Source of the DNA: Paenibacillus radicibacter
GTDB taxonomy: Bacteria; Bacillota; Bacilli; Paenibacillales; NBRC-103111
DNA: 64,000 bases
Direction: 5' to 3'
Assembly (NCBI RefSeq): GCF_024721995.1
Contig: NZ_JANQBC010000003.1
Coordinates: 1-64,000, forward strand
In this document: piece by piece, positions 38,703 to 47,295 of the stretch
How the letters are laid out: every line of letters starts with the position of its first letter
How positions within the stretch are numbered: position 1 is the first letter of the stretch
The notes under the pieces: model-generated
What the model saw: the letters and a program-made list of their open reading frames with translations, nothing else
The model's database searches: none
What the model was told of the DNA's origin: nothing
Made by a program: the position numbers and the translations under genes

Positions 38703-38745
38703 ATGGCCGTAAGGGTCTGCCATAAGCAGCCTTTACGGCCTTATT
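38703..38745 (+). terminator. Intrinsic terminator
   Basis: GGCCGTAAGG...CCTTTACGGCC hairpin followed by TTATTAATT, after the small membrane protein gene. Confidence 0.7.
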
Positions 38746-38760
38746 AATTCTAGGCAACGT

Positions 38761-39309
38761 CTATTTTTCGTTATCAAAACCAAACACCATTTTAACCCCA
38801 TCAAATGTATTCCTACACACCTCATCAAAATTACCTTGAGTATAACCCGCTATCGTCCTCCGCCAGAAACGCTGCCCAACCACATTCTTCTCTGCCGAAT
38901 TCGTAAATAGCTCCCACTGCCCCTTAAACTGGTCAAACACTTGGATTGCTGCTTGCTCGGCAACACCTTGCCCTCGATACGGACTTAGTACGAAGAAGTC
39001 ATTCATGAAATAATCAACACCCTGTGCACAATGCGGAGGCGTGGCAACAAGCGCAAACCCAGCAGGGTTCTGATCCACACGTATGAGATGCGGATACAAA
39101 CACCCTGGCTTCGTCCACCAGATGCTCTGTACTTCATATTGATCTGCAAGCGTCTTGTAGGAGTCCTCTTCTTCAAAAATTCCGTGTGCATTCGGAATGT
39201 GTCCTTGCACGAGTCCATAGTGACCCGCTAAGTCGTGGAGATATAGGGGATACATATTCTTAATGATATAGGCTTCATCTTGAGTGGTTAATGTAATCTC
39301 AACTTTCAC
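38761..39309 (-). CDS. GNAT family N-acetyltransferase
   Basis: Protein of 182 residues. The acetyl-CoA pyrophosphate-binding loop appears as VLSPYRGQGVAEQAA in motif A, preceded by the beta strand NDFFV. Substrate unknown. The N-terminal 80 residues are longer than the minimal fold and include LYLHDLAGHYG. It stands alone; one of five GNAT genes between 38.7 and 52 kb. Confidence 0.82.
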   Translation of the reverse strand: MKVEITLTTQDEAYIIKNMYPLYLHDLAGHYGLVQGHIPNAHGIFEEEDSYKTLADQYEVQSIWWTKPGCLYPHLIRVDQNPAGFALVATPPHCAQGVDYFMNDFFVLSPYRGQGVAEQAAIQVFDQFKGQWELFTNSAEKNVVGQRFWRRTIAGYTQGNFDEVCRNTFDGVKMVFGFDNEK

Positions 39310-39425
39310 AAGCGATCACGTCCTGTATACAATTTGATTGGATCATCTAAATCTAGTGTATACGGGACTTGAACCACCTAAAAGAGTGAGTTTATTTATA
39401 ACAATTTAAGCCATAACCTTATTAT

Positions 39426-40418
39426 TTATATGTCAAAATAGTTCAACCCCATCGCTTCGCGAACTTCCTGCATCGTATCTTGCGCTATAGCTCGTGCACG
39501 CCTAGTACCACGAATTAATATCTCATCGACTAGCTTCGGATTCGTCTCATAAGAAGACCTGCGTTCCCGCATGGGCGCAATAAGCTCTTCTAATGCTATT
39601 GTGAGCTGTCCCTTACATGCCGCACATCCCATCGTTCCCTTCGTACATCCATCACGAATTTCGTCAGCACCATCTGCCCGAAACGCCTGATGATACGCAT
39701 AGATCGGGCACACATCTGGATGACCCGGATCATTCTTGTGTACACGGGCAGGATCTGTGGTTGCCCTGCGGATTTTGAAGGCAATCTCTTCTGTTGAAGA
39801 GTTGAGCGCGATGGCGTTGCCGACACTTTTGCTCATTTTGACATGACCATCTGTTCCGACTAGCCTTGGCACCTCACTTAATCGTACTCTTGGCTCTAAG
39901 AGTATCGGCTTATACAATTCGTTAAACTTCCGAACAATTTTACGTGTTAGTTCTAAGTGTGGAAGCTGATCATCGCCTGCCGGTACAATTGTCGCTTTGC
40001 AGAACGTAATGTCTGCCGCTTGGCTAACTGGATAACCGAGAAAGCCATAGTACATCTCATCTAGACTGCCACTCTTCGACTCTGCCTTCACAGTTGGATT
40101 GTGCCTTAGTAAATTCACCGTAACGAACATCGAATACAACACTGTCAGTTCCGCAATTTCCGGGATCATGCTCTGGACGAATATCGTCGATTTCTCAGGA
40201 TCGATCCCCACTGCCATATAATCGAGCGCTACTTCACGCAGATGAGTTCGAATGAGTTCCGGTTGATCATAATGGGTCGTAAGTGCCTGCACATCGGCCA
40301 AGAGTACAAATGTCTCATATTGTTCCTGTAACATGACCCGATTGCGTAAACTTCCGATGTAATGACCAATGTGAAGCTTGCCTGTTGTACGATCGCCTGT
40401 TAATATACGTTCTTTCAT
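39426..40418 (-). CDS. trpS: Tryptophanyl-tRNA synthetase
   Basis: Class Ic synthetase of 330 residues. HIGH motif region GKLHIGHYIGSLRN, KMSKS motif HVKMSKSVGNAI, and the family's MIPEIAELTVLYSMF segment are present. A C-terminal CTKGTMGCAACK segment with closely spaced cysteines may bind metal. ATG 40418 (MKERILTGDRTTG) has AAGGAG about 11 nt upstream. A T-box with a UGG specifier and a Trp-rich upstream ORF that covers this ribosome-binding site precede the gene. Confidence 0.94.
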   Translation of the reverse strand: MKERILTGDRTTGKLHIGHYIGSLRNRVMLQEQYETFVLLADVQALTTHYDQPELIRTHLREVALDYMAVGIDPEKSTIFVQSMIPEIAELTVLYSMFVTVNLLRHNPTVKAESKSGSLDEMYYGFLGYPVSQAADITFCKATIVPAGDDQLPHLELTRKIVRKFNELYKPILLEPRVRLSEVPRLVGTDGHVKMSKSVGNAIALNSSTEEIAFKIRRATTDPARVHKNDPGHPDVCPIYAYHQAFRADGADEIRDGCTKGTMGCAACKGQLTIALEELIAPMRERRSSYETNPKLVDEILIRGTRRARAIAQDTMQEVREAMGLNYFDI

Positions 40419-40497
40419 TATTAAACACACTCCTTAGATAGGTTTCATTCCAAAAGATTTGCATGCACATCCATCGCCACCACCAACCATCTTCCAT
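40315..40497 (-). CDS. Putative Trp-rich leader peptide ORF overlapping trpS start
   Basis: ATG 40497 lies 8 nt after a strong Shine-Dalgarno sequence (AAAGGGGG, 40506-40513), just past the T-box terminator. The peptide begins MEDGWWWRWMCMQIFW, with UGG codons at positions 5, 6, 7, 9 and 16. The frame runs through the trpS ribosome-binding site (AAGGAG, 40430-40435) and on into trpS out of frame, ending at 40315 after 60 residues. In B. subtilis the rtpA (anti-TRAP) leader combines a T-box with a short peptide containing three consecutive Trp codons that controls access to the rtpA ribosome-binding site. This ORF has the same logic in front of trpS. That it is translated and regulatory is inferred. 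Confidence 0.6.
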   Translation of the reverse strand: MEDGWWWRWMCMQIFWNETYLRSVFNNERTYINRRSYNRQASHWSLHRKFTQSGHVTGTI

Positions 40498-40522
40498 GGC
40501 CATCACCCCCTTTCATAAACAA

Positions 40523-40845
40523 CAAAAAAACTCCATCCAATAAGGACGAAGTTATCGCGGTACCACCTTAATTAATCACCTTAAACCCGTTCATGACGGA
40601 TCAAGTTGATTATCTCCTACCAGTACGGAAACCTCTTTACCTAATTTAAAAAGAAGACTTCGATACTGTTCCCTTGATAACGGCGGGACACCCGGCATTT
40701 CCCTACTCCATCCTTACGATGTCTCAGAAAAGCAACTCCGAAGGCCATTCACCTTACGCTGGACACCGGTTCACAGCAACCACCGGCTCTCTGCAAGTCC
40801 ATCCACGCACGACTACTTACCCTTCATCTTGGTTATTTGAAATAT
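40523..40845 (-). promoter_or_regulatory. T-box riboswitch (tRNA-Trp) controlling trpS
   Basis: Minus strand contains stem I segments GCAGAGAGCCGGTGG and GTGAACCGGTG, the specifier context GTGAATGGCCTTCGGAG with TGG as the Trp specifier codon, the classical T-box AAGGTGGTACCGCG, and a terminator AACTTCGTCC...GGATGGAGTT followed by seven T residues. Binding of uncharged tRNA-Trp should allow read-through into trpS. The 5' boundary is approximate. Confidence 0.95.
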
Positions 40846-40862
40846 TTGGATAATATTAACAT

Positions 40863-40892
40863 GCAGTCTTATGGAAAAGCAAGCCTAATTTA
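40863..40892 (-). promoter_or_regulatory. Possible promoter of the trpS T-box transcript
   Basis: Minus strand TTGCTT (40887-40892), 18-nt spacer, TAATAT (40863-40868), just upstream of T-box stem I. Modest match. Confidence 0.45.
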
Positions 40893-40914
40893 TAGAGGCT
40901 GTATTGCCTGTCAA

Positions 40915-40956
40915 AGGCTGGGATTGCTCACATCATGTGAACGAATCTCAGCCTTT
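40915..40956 (-). terminator. Probable terminator overlapping the end of the DHODH-like fusion gene
   Basis: Minus strand AAAGGCTGAGATT...AATCCCAGCCTTT hairpin that includes the gene's stop codon; the U run is short. Confidence 0.5.
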
Positions 40957-42870
40957 ATGGCTTCGCATTAAATACGGATATAGCAAGATGAGTGCGACAA
41001 TATAGAGGGCACATCCAAGGTAAGCTGGCGATAGATGAATAAAGTCCGTATAACCAATATCAAAATGAACGCTTAAACCCGCTATAAAGCCCGGCGCACC
41101 GCCGAGTAGCAATGTCCACCACTGCCACTTCGCACCCTGCTGAATCCCCCATAAGGACATAATGAGAACCATAACCCCATCTGCTAGTAACGCACCGCCA
41201 AAGCCTGCTCGATCATGCGCAATTAAGGGAATAAGTCGAGGGTTAATACGATCAATACTGTCACGGGTCATACCGAGAAAGCTTAAATCTTGCGGAACAA
41301 ACACTTCGGTAATACCGACAATTGCAATTGTGATTCCCCCAATACATAACCCAACACCAAGGAACACAAAGATAAGCTGCCCCCATAATGCTTTCCGCCA
41401 CACGGCATTGTTATGCAAATTCACAGGCTTACGATTTAAGCGATCTGGGTTGTTGCGTAGCGATAGCAAGAACATCGGGAGCAGAATTGCCACAGCTCCT
41501 GCATGCAGTGGATCGAAGAACCCATAACCCAAATATAGAAGGAAGCTCGGAAATCCAATCGCACCTGATGCGTTCACCGCAGTCTTCGCCCAATGCTGAC
41601 CCATTTTCACACCATACCTAGCCAGTTGATAATAAATAATGCCTATCGACAGCATCGTACCCGCAAGCGTGATTCTGTCATGCGACATGAAATGAAGCAA
41701 ATGCCCGTTGATCACATGAAGTTCTTCGCGTGTCATCCCAAGAAACGCCTCATCATAAGGTAACAGCACGGTACTAACCGCAATCCACCATGCAATGAAG
41801 CCTCCGATCATCATCCCAATGCCAAGCAGACACATCCAGCCCCAATTTTTCAAAAAAGATTGCTCAGGTGGTGGATATGCACTCTTCAGCTTTTGATAAA
41901 TAATCGCTTCATTCACACGCTTGGGTAAACCCGGCCCTGCATAGATCAGACCGCTGTGGAGCATCACGTAATCTGCACCTGCATTCACCAGTTCCAAAGC
42001 ATCTGCGGGTTCATGCACACCTGCACTTGCAAAAAGTAGAGGTTTTCCTTTGGCATGCGAACGAATGAATGGAAGCTTGGATTTACAAGGTAACTTGCCA
42101 TCTTTGCCCACTGTTACACCATGAATGTTCGCAATACGATCACCAATAACAAACCCACTCCATGCCTCTGGATCTACCCCTTGTAGGATTGGCTCTAGTA
42201 ACGACTCTGGATAATTCAAGGGAATGTATAAGAGTATGGGCTTCATCTGATTTGCTTTTGCATATTTGGTAAGAAGAGCGATGACTTGTTCATTCTCAGC
42301 CGTACTTCGATCTTGAGAGATTGCTTCAATAACTATTGCCGTAATCCCCTTCTCATCTGCCAATATATCCATCATGGTCTGCATTTCGCTAATCGCTTGA
42401 ACTGTGTCTACTTCTGGCATCGATGCAATACGAATGAGCTGCGGGAGTCGGTGATTCGGCTTTCGAATACGATGAAGTGCCTCGTCTAGACCACAATTTT
42501 CAAATTCAGAAGGATATGTAATCGACTCTTCTTGTCTTTTCATCTGGATCGCAGTTGCACTCCGGATCGGATGTAGTGTAACAGGTCCGATCTCCACAAA
42601 ACCGAATCCGAACTGTGAGATCGCCTGTACAGCTGTACCATCCGGATCAACTGCTCCAGATAAGCCGACAGGTGTAGGAAATGTTGTACCCAGAATATCC
42701 GTTTCAAGAATCGGTGCAGGTTCCATATGACCTAAAGTCTTAATGACAAATGTACCTCCAGGAATTTGGCTTACCGTTCGCATCGCCCGAAGCGTCACTC
42801 CCCTAGCCACTCTTGCTGGCAATCGAAAGAGCAGTGGACGAAATATGGTCTGATACGACCAATCTGGCAT
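40948..42870 (-). CDS. Dihydroorotate dehydrogenase-like domain fused to duplicated membrane domain
   Basis: Protein of 640 residues. Residues about 55-330 have a class 2 DHODH-like TIM barrel (FPTPVGLSGAVDPDG, GFGFVEIGPVTLHP, and near the end DALELVNAGADYVMLHSGLIYAGPGL). Typical DHODH residues are missing: the DKNG lysine is replaced (DPDG) and the NxSSPNT active-site segment is not present (LYIPLNYPES). After about 345 come roughly eight membrane segments in two repeats, each containing SFLGMTR/AFLGMTR, xINxxLxxxxxHDR and a following hydrophobic pair. ATG 42870 is preferred because GGGAGG lies 10 nt upstream; ATG 42888 overlaps that site. Follows the APH-type kinase gene closely. Confidence 0.75.
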   Translation of the reverse strand: MPDWSYQTIFRPLLFRLPARVARGVTLRAMRTVSQIPGGTFVIKTLGHMEPAPILETDILGTTFPTPVGLSGAVDPDGTAVQAISQFGFGFVEIGPVTLHPIRSATAIQMKRQEESITYPSEFENCGLDEALHRIRKPNHRLPQLIRIASMPEVDTVQAISEMQTMMDILADEKGITAIVIEAISQDRSTAENEQVIALLTKYAKANQMKPILLYIPLNYPESLLEPILQGVDPEAWSGFVIGDRIANIHGVTVGKDGKLPCKSKLPFIRSHAKGKPLLFASAGVHEPADALELVNAGADYVMLHSGLIYAGPGLPKRVNEAIIYQKLKSAYPPPEQSFLKNWGWMCLLGIGMMIGGFIAWWIAVSTVLLPYDEAFLGMTREELHVINGHLLHFMSHDRITLAGTMLSIGIIYYQLARYGVKMGQHWAKTAVNASGAIGFPSFLLYLGYGFFDPLHAGAVAILLPMFLLSLRNNPDRLNRKPVNLHNNAVWRKALWGQLIFVFLGVGLCIGGITIAIVGITEVFVPQDLSFLGMTRDSIDRINPRLIPLIAHDRAGFGGALLADGVMVLIMSLWGIQQGAKWQWWTLLLGGAPGFIAGLSVHFDIGYTDFIHLSPAYLGCALYIVALILLYPYLMRSHKG

Positions 42871-42890
42871 AGGTTCTGCACCTCCCATCT

Positions 42891-43889
42891 TTAAATATCA
42901 ATCTTATTAAATAAGAACGGCATGCCATTCAAGTAATGGCTGAGGATTGCTAACGCGTAAGGTTGTTGTTCCTTCATATTCTCTGTTTCTCTAGGATCAG
43001 TAGAATGATGACTAAAGCTCTCAATCATCACCATGACCATAAAAGTCTCAAGCTCTGTGAGCCAATTATCCCTTAGCACCTTGACGCTTTGGTAACCCTT
43101 AATCACAAACTCCCGATTAACAGGATATAGCCCCAAGATTGTATGCGCTAAGTCATAAAGAAAGTATCCCGATCCGCATCTTCCGAAATCAATCGGGCGA
43201 GGCTCTCCATTATAGAATACGATGTTCCCTTGGTGTAGATCACCATGAATGAATCCGTAATTTTCATGATCTTTATGAATGCTCACAAGTCTCGTAAGAA
43301 CACGAGCAGCCGCTAGTTGATATATTCGTAAATCTGCATCTGATAAAAAACTGTGGTGATACTGTGTCAGACGCTCCATCGCTCGAACAAAGCTCTGCTC
43401 GCCCCATATAGGAAGTTTAAAATTAGATGGCATTTCAAATTGTTGTGAGGCTAGATGTAAATGAGCAAGAAGAATCCCTTCTTGATATGCCTGTTCTTCC
43501 GAATATCCGCTTTCCTCATGTTTTCCCTCCACCCACTGCATCAGCGAAGCATATACACAAGAACCTTCCTCAAGTTCAACTCTTACGATACTTTCCCCAC
43601 TCTTATTCAAAATTCCTTTTGGGAGGCGAATATTCATCTTTTCATTCAAAAAATCCAGCCAAACGATCTCCGAAGTGATCTCTTCATGACTCCTTTCGAA
43701 GTGAAGACGAAGTAGTAAATCTTCCTCCCCACTTGTTTGAATGACAAATGTACAAGCATCTGATAACTGATTAAACCGAATACACTTCCAATCCAAGTCA
43801 TAATGCTGCAGGGCAATTAATGCTGCATTCTTTAATCGCTTTATTGTTGTTTCAATACCAGCTTGCGAATCCAGTTTATAAGAACTCAT
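42891..43889 (-). CDS. Aminoglycoside phosphotransferase (APH) family kinase
   Basis: Protein of 332 residues with the kinase catalytic loop YGFIHGDLHQGNIVFYNG and the metal-binding PIDFGRCGSGYFLYDLAHT, characteristic of the APH/choline kinase superfamily. Substrate unknown; this family includes homoserine, choline, fructosamine and antibiotic kinases, and nothing here favours drug resistance. GGGAGG precedes the ATG. It is separated by about 20 nt from the fusion protein gene downstream, and the two form a probable operon. Confidence 0.85.
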   Translation of the reverse strand: MSSYKLDSQAGIETTIKRLKNAALIALQHYDLDWKCIRFNQLSDACTFVIQTSGEEDLLLRLHFERSHEEITSEIVWLDFLNEKMNIRLPKGILNKSGESIVRVELEEGSCVYASLMQWVEGKHEESGYSEEQAYQEGILLAHLHLASQQFEMPSNFKLPIWGEQSFVRAMERLTQYHHSFLSDADLRIYQLAAARVLTRLVSIHKDHENYGFIHGDLHQGNIVFYNGEPRPIDFGRCGSGYFLYDLAHTILGLYPVNREFVIKGYQSVKVLRDNWLTELETFMVMVMIESFSHHSTDPRETENMKEQQPYALAILSHYLNGMPFLFNKIDI

Positions 43890-44117
43890 TGTCCAAATGC
43901 CTCCCTCTATTCATGTAACGTTATATGGCAACATATTAGCCCGATTATCTGTGACATAGAAAGGGAGACATTTATTAAAAACAAACTCGGTCTTATTCAT
44001 TAAAAAAATAATTAAAACTTTTTTTCAAATCATGTCGATTCGGTCGTTTCTCGTTCGTTGTCTTAATAAAGGCAAGGTTAAACAAACCAAAACTAAACCC
44101 GAGAGGATGTTATTAAA

Positions 44118-44522
44118 ATGGCTAAACACTCTACTTATATCTTATCTGAGGATGCAAAATCACAAGCAGAGTTCTACGTACAATCACTTGGAGGCGAGAT
44201 CTTGTCGGTCATGACACACGGTCAGCTTCCTGGAGCACAAGAAGAACTGAAAGACAAAGTTGTTAACTTAACTCTAGTTGCCGCTGGTACACAATTCATG
44301 ATGTCTGACTCCGTATTCGAACCACTCGCTCAAGGCAATGCAATTAACTTATGTCTGGAGTACACAGCAGATGATGAAGCTCGCGCAGCTTTCGATAAGC
44401 TTGCTGAAGGTGGTAGTGTGAAGTGCCCGCTGGAGCCTGCTTTCTGGGGTACATTGTATGGTCAAGTCGAAGACAAATTCGGCATTAGATGGATGATTAC
44501 AACAGCTGCAAGCGCTTCTTAA
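44118..44522 (+). CDS. VOC family protein (PhnB/YjdN-like)
   Basis: Protein of 134 residues with the paired beta-alpha-beta-beta-beta units of the vicinal oxygen chelate fold: YILSEDAKSQAEFYVQSLGGEI at the start, MMSDSVFEPLAQGNAINLCLEY in the middle, and PLEPAFWGTLYGQVEDKFGIRWMI at the end, which matches PhnB-like proteins. Enzymatic role unknown. It has its own terminator. The 230 nt upstream (43890-44117) are AT-rich with no gene recognised. Confidence 0.88.
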   Translation: MAKHSTYILSEDAKSQAEFYVQSLGGEILSVMTHGQLPGAQEELKDKVVNLTLVAAGTQFMMSDSVFEPLAQGNAINLCLEYTADDEARAAFDKLAEGGSVKCPLEPAFWGTLYGQVEDKFGIRWMITTAASAS

Positions 44523-44541
44523 TCAATCGGAATTAACTGTA

Positions 44542-44574
44542 AAAGGGGAGTGGCGATTATACCATTCCCCTTTA
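44542..44574 (+). terminator. Intrinsic terminator after VOC gene
   Basis: AAAGGGGAGTGG...CCATTCCCCTTT hairpin, flanked by A and T runs, between converging genes. Confidence 0.75.
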
Positions 44575-44603
44575 TCATTCTTATTTTGCTTAGGCATACT
44601 CCA

Positions 44604-45170
44604 TTACTCTGCTCTATACAAAACTCGATATTCATCCTCTAGGATCGACATCTTAATCATGTCCTGATACTCCCCATCTAGGTAAAGAACATCTCGCTCT
44701 ACCCCTTCACGCTTAAAGCCTAGTTTTTCATAAACATGAATCGCACGAGGGTTAAACACAAAGACACCTAGATGTATACGATGAAGCCCTAATTTCTCAA
44801 AACCATAACCAATCATAAGGCGCATCGCTTCTGTTCCATAGCCCTTCCCACGATGAGCTGTCCCTTGAATCCCTATTCGAATGTTTGCACTGCGATTAAT
44901 TGTATCCATTTCATTAAGTACGACTTCGCCAATTAGCTCCCCTGTTTCTGTAGACACAATCATAAAATCGGCACGTTCATCACTTGGTATACTGATCTTA
45001 CGCAGCCATGCTTCAATTCGCTCGCGTGAAAACTCCTGCTGCGAACCTGTTAATCGAGTTGATTCTGGATCGTTCAGCATAACTAGGTATTCATCTATAT
45101 CGGATTCCATCGCATAACGTAATACAATTCCTTGACCTTCCAAAATTGTCTTCATCTCATGCTCGACCAT
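44604..45170 (-). CDS. GNAT family N-acetyltransferase (RimJ/RimL-like)
   Basis: Protein of 188 residues with RimL-type features: N-terminal GIVLRYAMESDIDEYL, core NIRIGIQGTAHRGKGYGTEAM (acetyl-CoA loop RGKGYGTEA), and GLHRIHLGVFVFNPRAIHVYEKLGFKREG. Substrate unknown; protein N-terminal or small-molecule acetylation possible. GGGGGA lies 7 nt before ATG 45170. Confidence 0.9.
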   Translation of the reverse strand: MVEHEMKTILEGQGIVLRYAMESDIDEYLVMLNDPESTRLTGSQQEFSRERIEAWLRKISIPSDERADFMIVSTETGELIGEVVLNEMDTINRSANIRIGIQGTAHRGKGYGTEAMRLMIGYGFEKLGLHRIHLGVFVFNPRAIHVYEKLGFKREGVERDVLYLDGEYQDMIKMSILEDEYRVLYRAE

Positions 45171-45238
45171 ATTCTTTCCCCCGACTATTACTCAATTTTT
45201 TCAATATTAAACTCTTTCACAATTGAACTATGTACCTG

Positions 45239-45697
45239 TTAGCGCGTGGTATCGAGGTACATCCGTGGCACCGACCCACCCTGTGTGTTGACGACACCTC
45301 TGGCGACAAATCCTACGGATTCGTAAAATCCTATTGCCTGCAGGTTCGCGGTTACCTCTACACGTACACCTCGCCGTGCAATGTCCTCGATCAGGACTCG
45401 TGCTATGCCTTGACGCATCCAGTCAGGATCAGTGAATAGATCCTCAAGTTCGAGGAAGTCATCGACTGGATGTACCGACGCAAAGCCGACGACTCGTCCA
45501 GCAACAACAGCAACACGCACGAACGGTAACATCGCGTCATCCCACACGAGCCACTCAGGATGAGTGGCAATAAGATCTCGGTCACCCTCGATTGTCAACG
45601 ACGCACGGCGAAAGACATCACGCAGCGTGTCGACGTCATCGGCGACTGCGCTTCTTATGATGAAGTTAGACGAAGATAAAGTTGTCTGTTCATTCAC
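45239..45697 (-). CDS. GNAT family N-acetyltransferase, compositionally atypical
   Basis: Protein of 152 residues; GTG 45697 (VNEQTTLSSSNFIIRSAVADD) is chosen because AAAGGAGA lies upstream, and the longer ORF to 45793 would cross the upstream terminator. Core motifs: LEDLFTDPDWMRQGIARVLIED and VEVTANLQAIGFYESVGFVARG. The gene looks clearly richer in G+C than its neighbours (many CGACG/GTCGTC-type codons), which suggests acquisition from a high-GC donor. Substrate unknown. Confidence 0.85.
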   Translation of the reverse strand: MNEQTTLSSSNFIIRSAVADDVDTLRDVFRRASLTIEGDRDLIATHPEWLVWDDAMLPFVRVAVVAGRVVGFASVHPVDDFLELEDLFTDPDWMRQGIARVLIEDIARRGVRVEVTANLQAIGFYESVGFVARGVVNTQGGSVPRMYLDTTR

Positions 45698-45755
45698 AGT
45701 CGATTCTCCTTTACGGAAAAACATTAAATCGATTACATAGTTACCGAATCCAAAT

Positions 45756-45800
45756 AAAGGCTGTGGCAGGTAGTATCCTCGCTTACCTCCCACAGCCCCC
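45756..45800 (-). terminator. Intrinsic terminator of the GNAT-sulfurtransferase pair
   Basis: Minus strand GGCTGTGGGAGGTA...TACCTGCCACAGCC followed by TTTATTT, downstream of the sulfurtransferase gene. Confidence 0.75.
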
Positions 45801-45828
45801 TAGCCACTCATAACGCGAAGTTCCGTCC

Positions 45829-46671
45829 TTACTCCACACCCGTCGCAATCAGATTATCTTCATAACTAATCCAATCACTCCAAGAACCTGCATACAACTT
45901 CACTTGCTCATATCCCGCTTCATGTAGTGCAAGTACATTCGGACAAGCCGTTACACCCGATCCGCAATAGACGATGATATCCTTGTCTCTTGGTAATACT
46001 TCCAAACGTTCACGCTGCTGACCCGGTGACAGCCAATTGCCATCTGGATCAAGTGCATCTTTCCAGAAGAAATTCTTGGCACCTGGGATGTGCCCTGCCT
46101 TCGAATCGATCGGCTCCATTTCCCCTGCATAACGTCCCGCTTCACGAGAGTCAATGAGCACACGGTCTGCACTGCCCAGATTGTCACGAACTTCTTCCAT
46201 GGAAGCGAGCATTTGACGCTGTACTCTTGGAGAGAATACACGCTTCTCCGCAACTGGGATTTCGCTTGTCACTGGATTCCCTGCTGCTTTCCATGTGGAA
46301 TATCCGCTATCTAGCACATACACCTCTTGATGATTCAAGAACTTCAGCATCCACCATAAACGTGAAGCCATAGCCCCACCTTGATCATCATAAGCAACAA
46401 CCGTACGCGTGGAATCTACACCTAGATCACCTACGCATAGGGAGAACTCGCCTAAATCCGGTAATGGATGTCTTCCCCCATGCTCTCGTATTGTCCCGGA
46501 CATATTTTTCTCCAAATCAACATGAAAAGCACCTGGTATATGGTCTTGCTCATATGCTTTGCGACCTGCTTCCGTGTTACCCTGACCCAGCTGAAATCTA
46601 CAATCGATAATCATATATTTGTCGTCACCTAAACGTTCCTTTAACCACTCTTGGCTCACAATTGCTGTCAT
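45829..46671 (-). CDS. Sulfurtransferase (thiosulfate/3-mercaptopyruvate type, two rhodanese domains)
   Basis: Protein of 280 residues with two rhodanese modules. The first (about 1-125) is inactive-type, with YMIIDCRFQLG and DHIPGAFHVDLEKNMSG. The second (about 150-275) carries the catalytic cysteine in IVYCGSGVTACPNVLAL. The CGSGVTA loop is of the mercaptopyruvate sulfurtransferase type. It moves sulfur to thiol acceptors or cyanide. ATG 46671 (MTAIVSQEWLKERLG) matches the family start; an upstream in-frame ATG at 46704 directly follows the preceding gene's stop. It is co-directional with the GNAT gene. Confidence 0.92.
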   Translation of the reverse strand: MTAIVSQEWLKERLGDDKYMIIDCRFQLGQGNTEAGRKAYEQDHIPGAFHVDLEKNMSGTIREHGGRHPLPDLGEFSLCVGDLGVDSTRTVVAYDDQGGAMASRLWWMLKFLNHQEVYVLDSGYSTWKAAGNPVTSEIPVAEKRVFSPRVQRQMLASMEEVRDNLGSADRVLIDSREAGRYAGEMEPIDSKAGHIPGAKNFFWKDALDPDGNWLSPGQQRERLEVLPRDKDIIVYCGSGVTACPNVLALHEAGYEQVKLYAGSWSDWISYEDNLIATGVE

Positions 46672-46704
46672 CTGCTTCTCATCCCTTCTATAACTAATCT
46701 GCAA

Positions 46705-47163
46705 CTAATTCCACGGATCTATCGAATAGACGAGCCAATCGCCCTTCTTACCACCCATTTTCTCATAAAAACGCTGTGCACGCTCGTTATCGGATGCCGT
46801 TTCCCATGAAATTGAAGCGAATCCATTATGCGTCGCATATTCCTTGCAAGTCTGAAACAATCGCTGTGCTACCCCTGCTCCTCGATAGGCCTCATCTACA
46901 TACAAATCATTCAAGACGAGAACTTTCGATGCTCGGAGGGTACTGTAGGTGAAGTAGAGAGTCGTGAATCCTACGAGCTTACCTTCGCTCTCCGCCACAA
47001 ATTGAATCCCTGCCTGATGTTTCAGTAGCGTCTCAATAAGTCCATCAAGCTTCCCTGCTGAAGGCTGAGGACTCTTATAGAAATCAACAATGTACGAAAT
47101 CATGAGTTCTTTTAATTGCGGAATATCCTTTTTATGAACCGAACGTATGGCAACTGTACCCAC
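46705..47163 (-). CDS. GNAT family N-acetyltransferase
   Basis: Protein of 152 residues; GTG 47163 (VGTVAIRSVHKKDIPQLKEL) has GGGAGGG about 6 nt upstream. Motif A is VLNDLYVDEAYRGAGVAQRLFQ and motif B ISWETASDNERAQRFYEKMGG, typical of small-molecule GNATs. Substrate unknown. It directly precedes the sulfurtransferase gene, so co-transcription is likely. Confidence 0.9.
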   Translation of the reverse strand: MGTVAIRSVHKKDIPQLKELMISYIVDFYKSPQPSAGKLDGLIETLLKHQAGIQFVAESEGKLVGFTTLYFTYSTLRASKVLVLNDLYVDEAYRGAGVAQRLFQTCKEYATHNGFASISWETASDNERAQRFYEKMGGKKGDWLVYSIDPWN

Positions 47164-47295
47164 GCCTATCCCTCCCACAGTCTGTATCTATAAATTGTTT
47201 GAAAACTAAATTAATTTACATTATAGCATCACGCCCACTCCTGCATAACCCTCTTTTTTTACAAAAATAATCGGATTTGTCCAACTATTCCTAGT

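Noticed and set aside
40948-42870. Annotation as a functional pyrD (dihydroorotate dehydrogenase)
   Set aside because: Key DHODH residues are not conserved and the protein has a large membrane domain, so only DHODH-like is justified.
42891-43889. Aminoglycoside resistance gene
   Set aside because: Only general APH superfamily kinase motifs are visible; the superfamily is broad and the context gives no evidence of resistance.
44032-44214. Plus-strand 60-residue ORF upstream of and overlapping the VOC gene
   Set aside because: It has no ribosome-binding site and overlaps the well-supported VOC frame.
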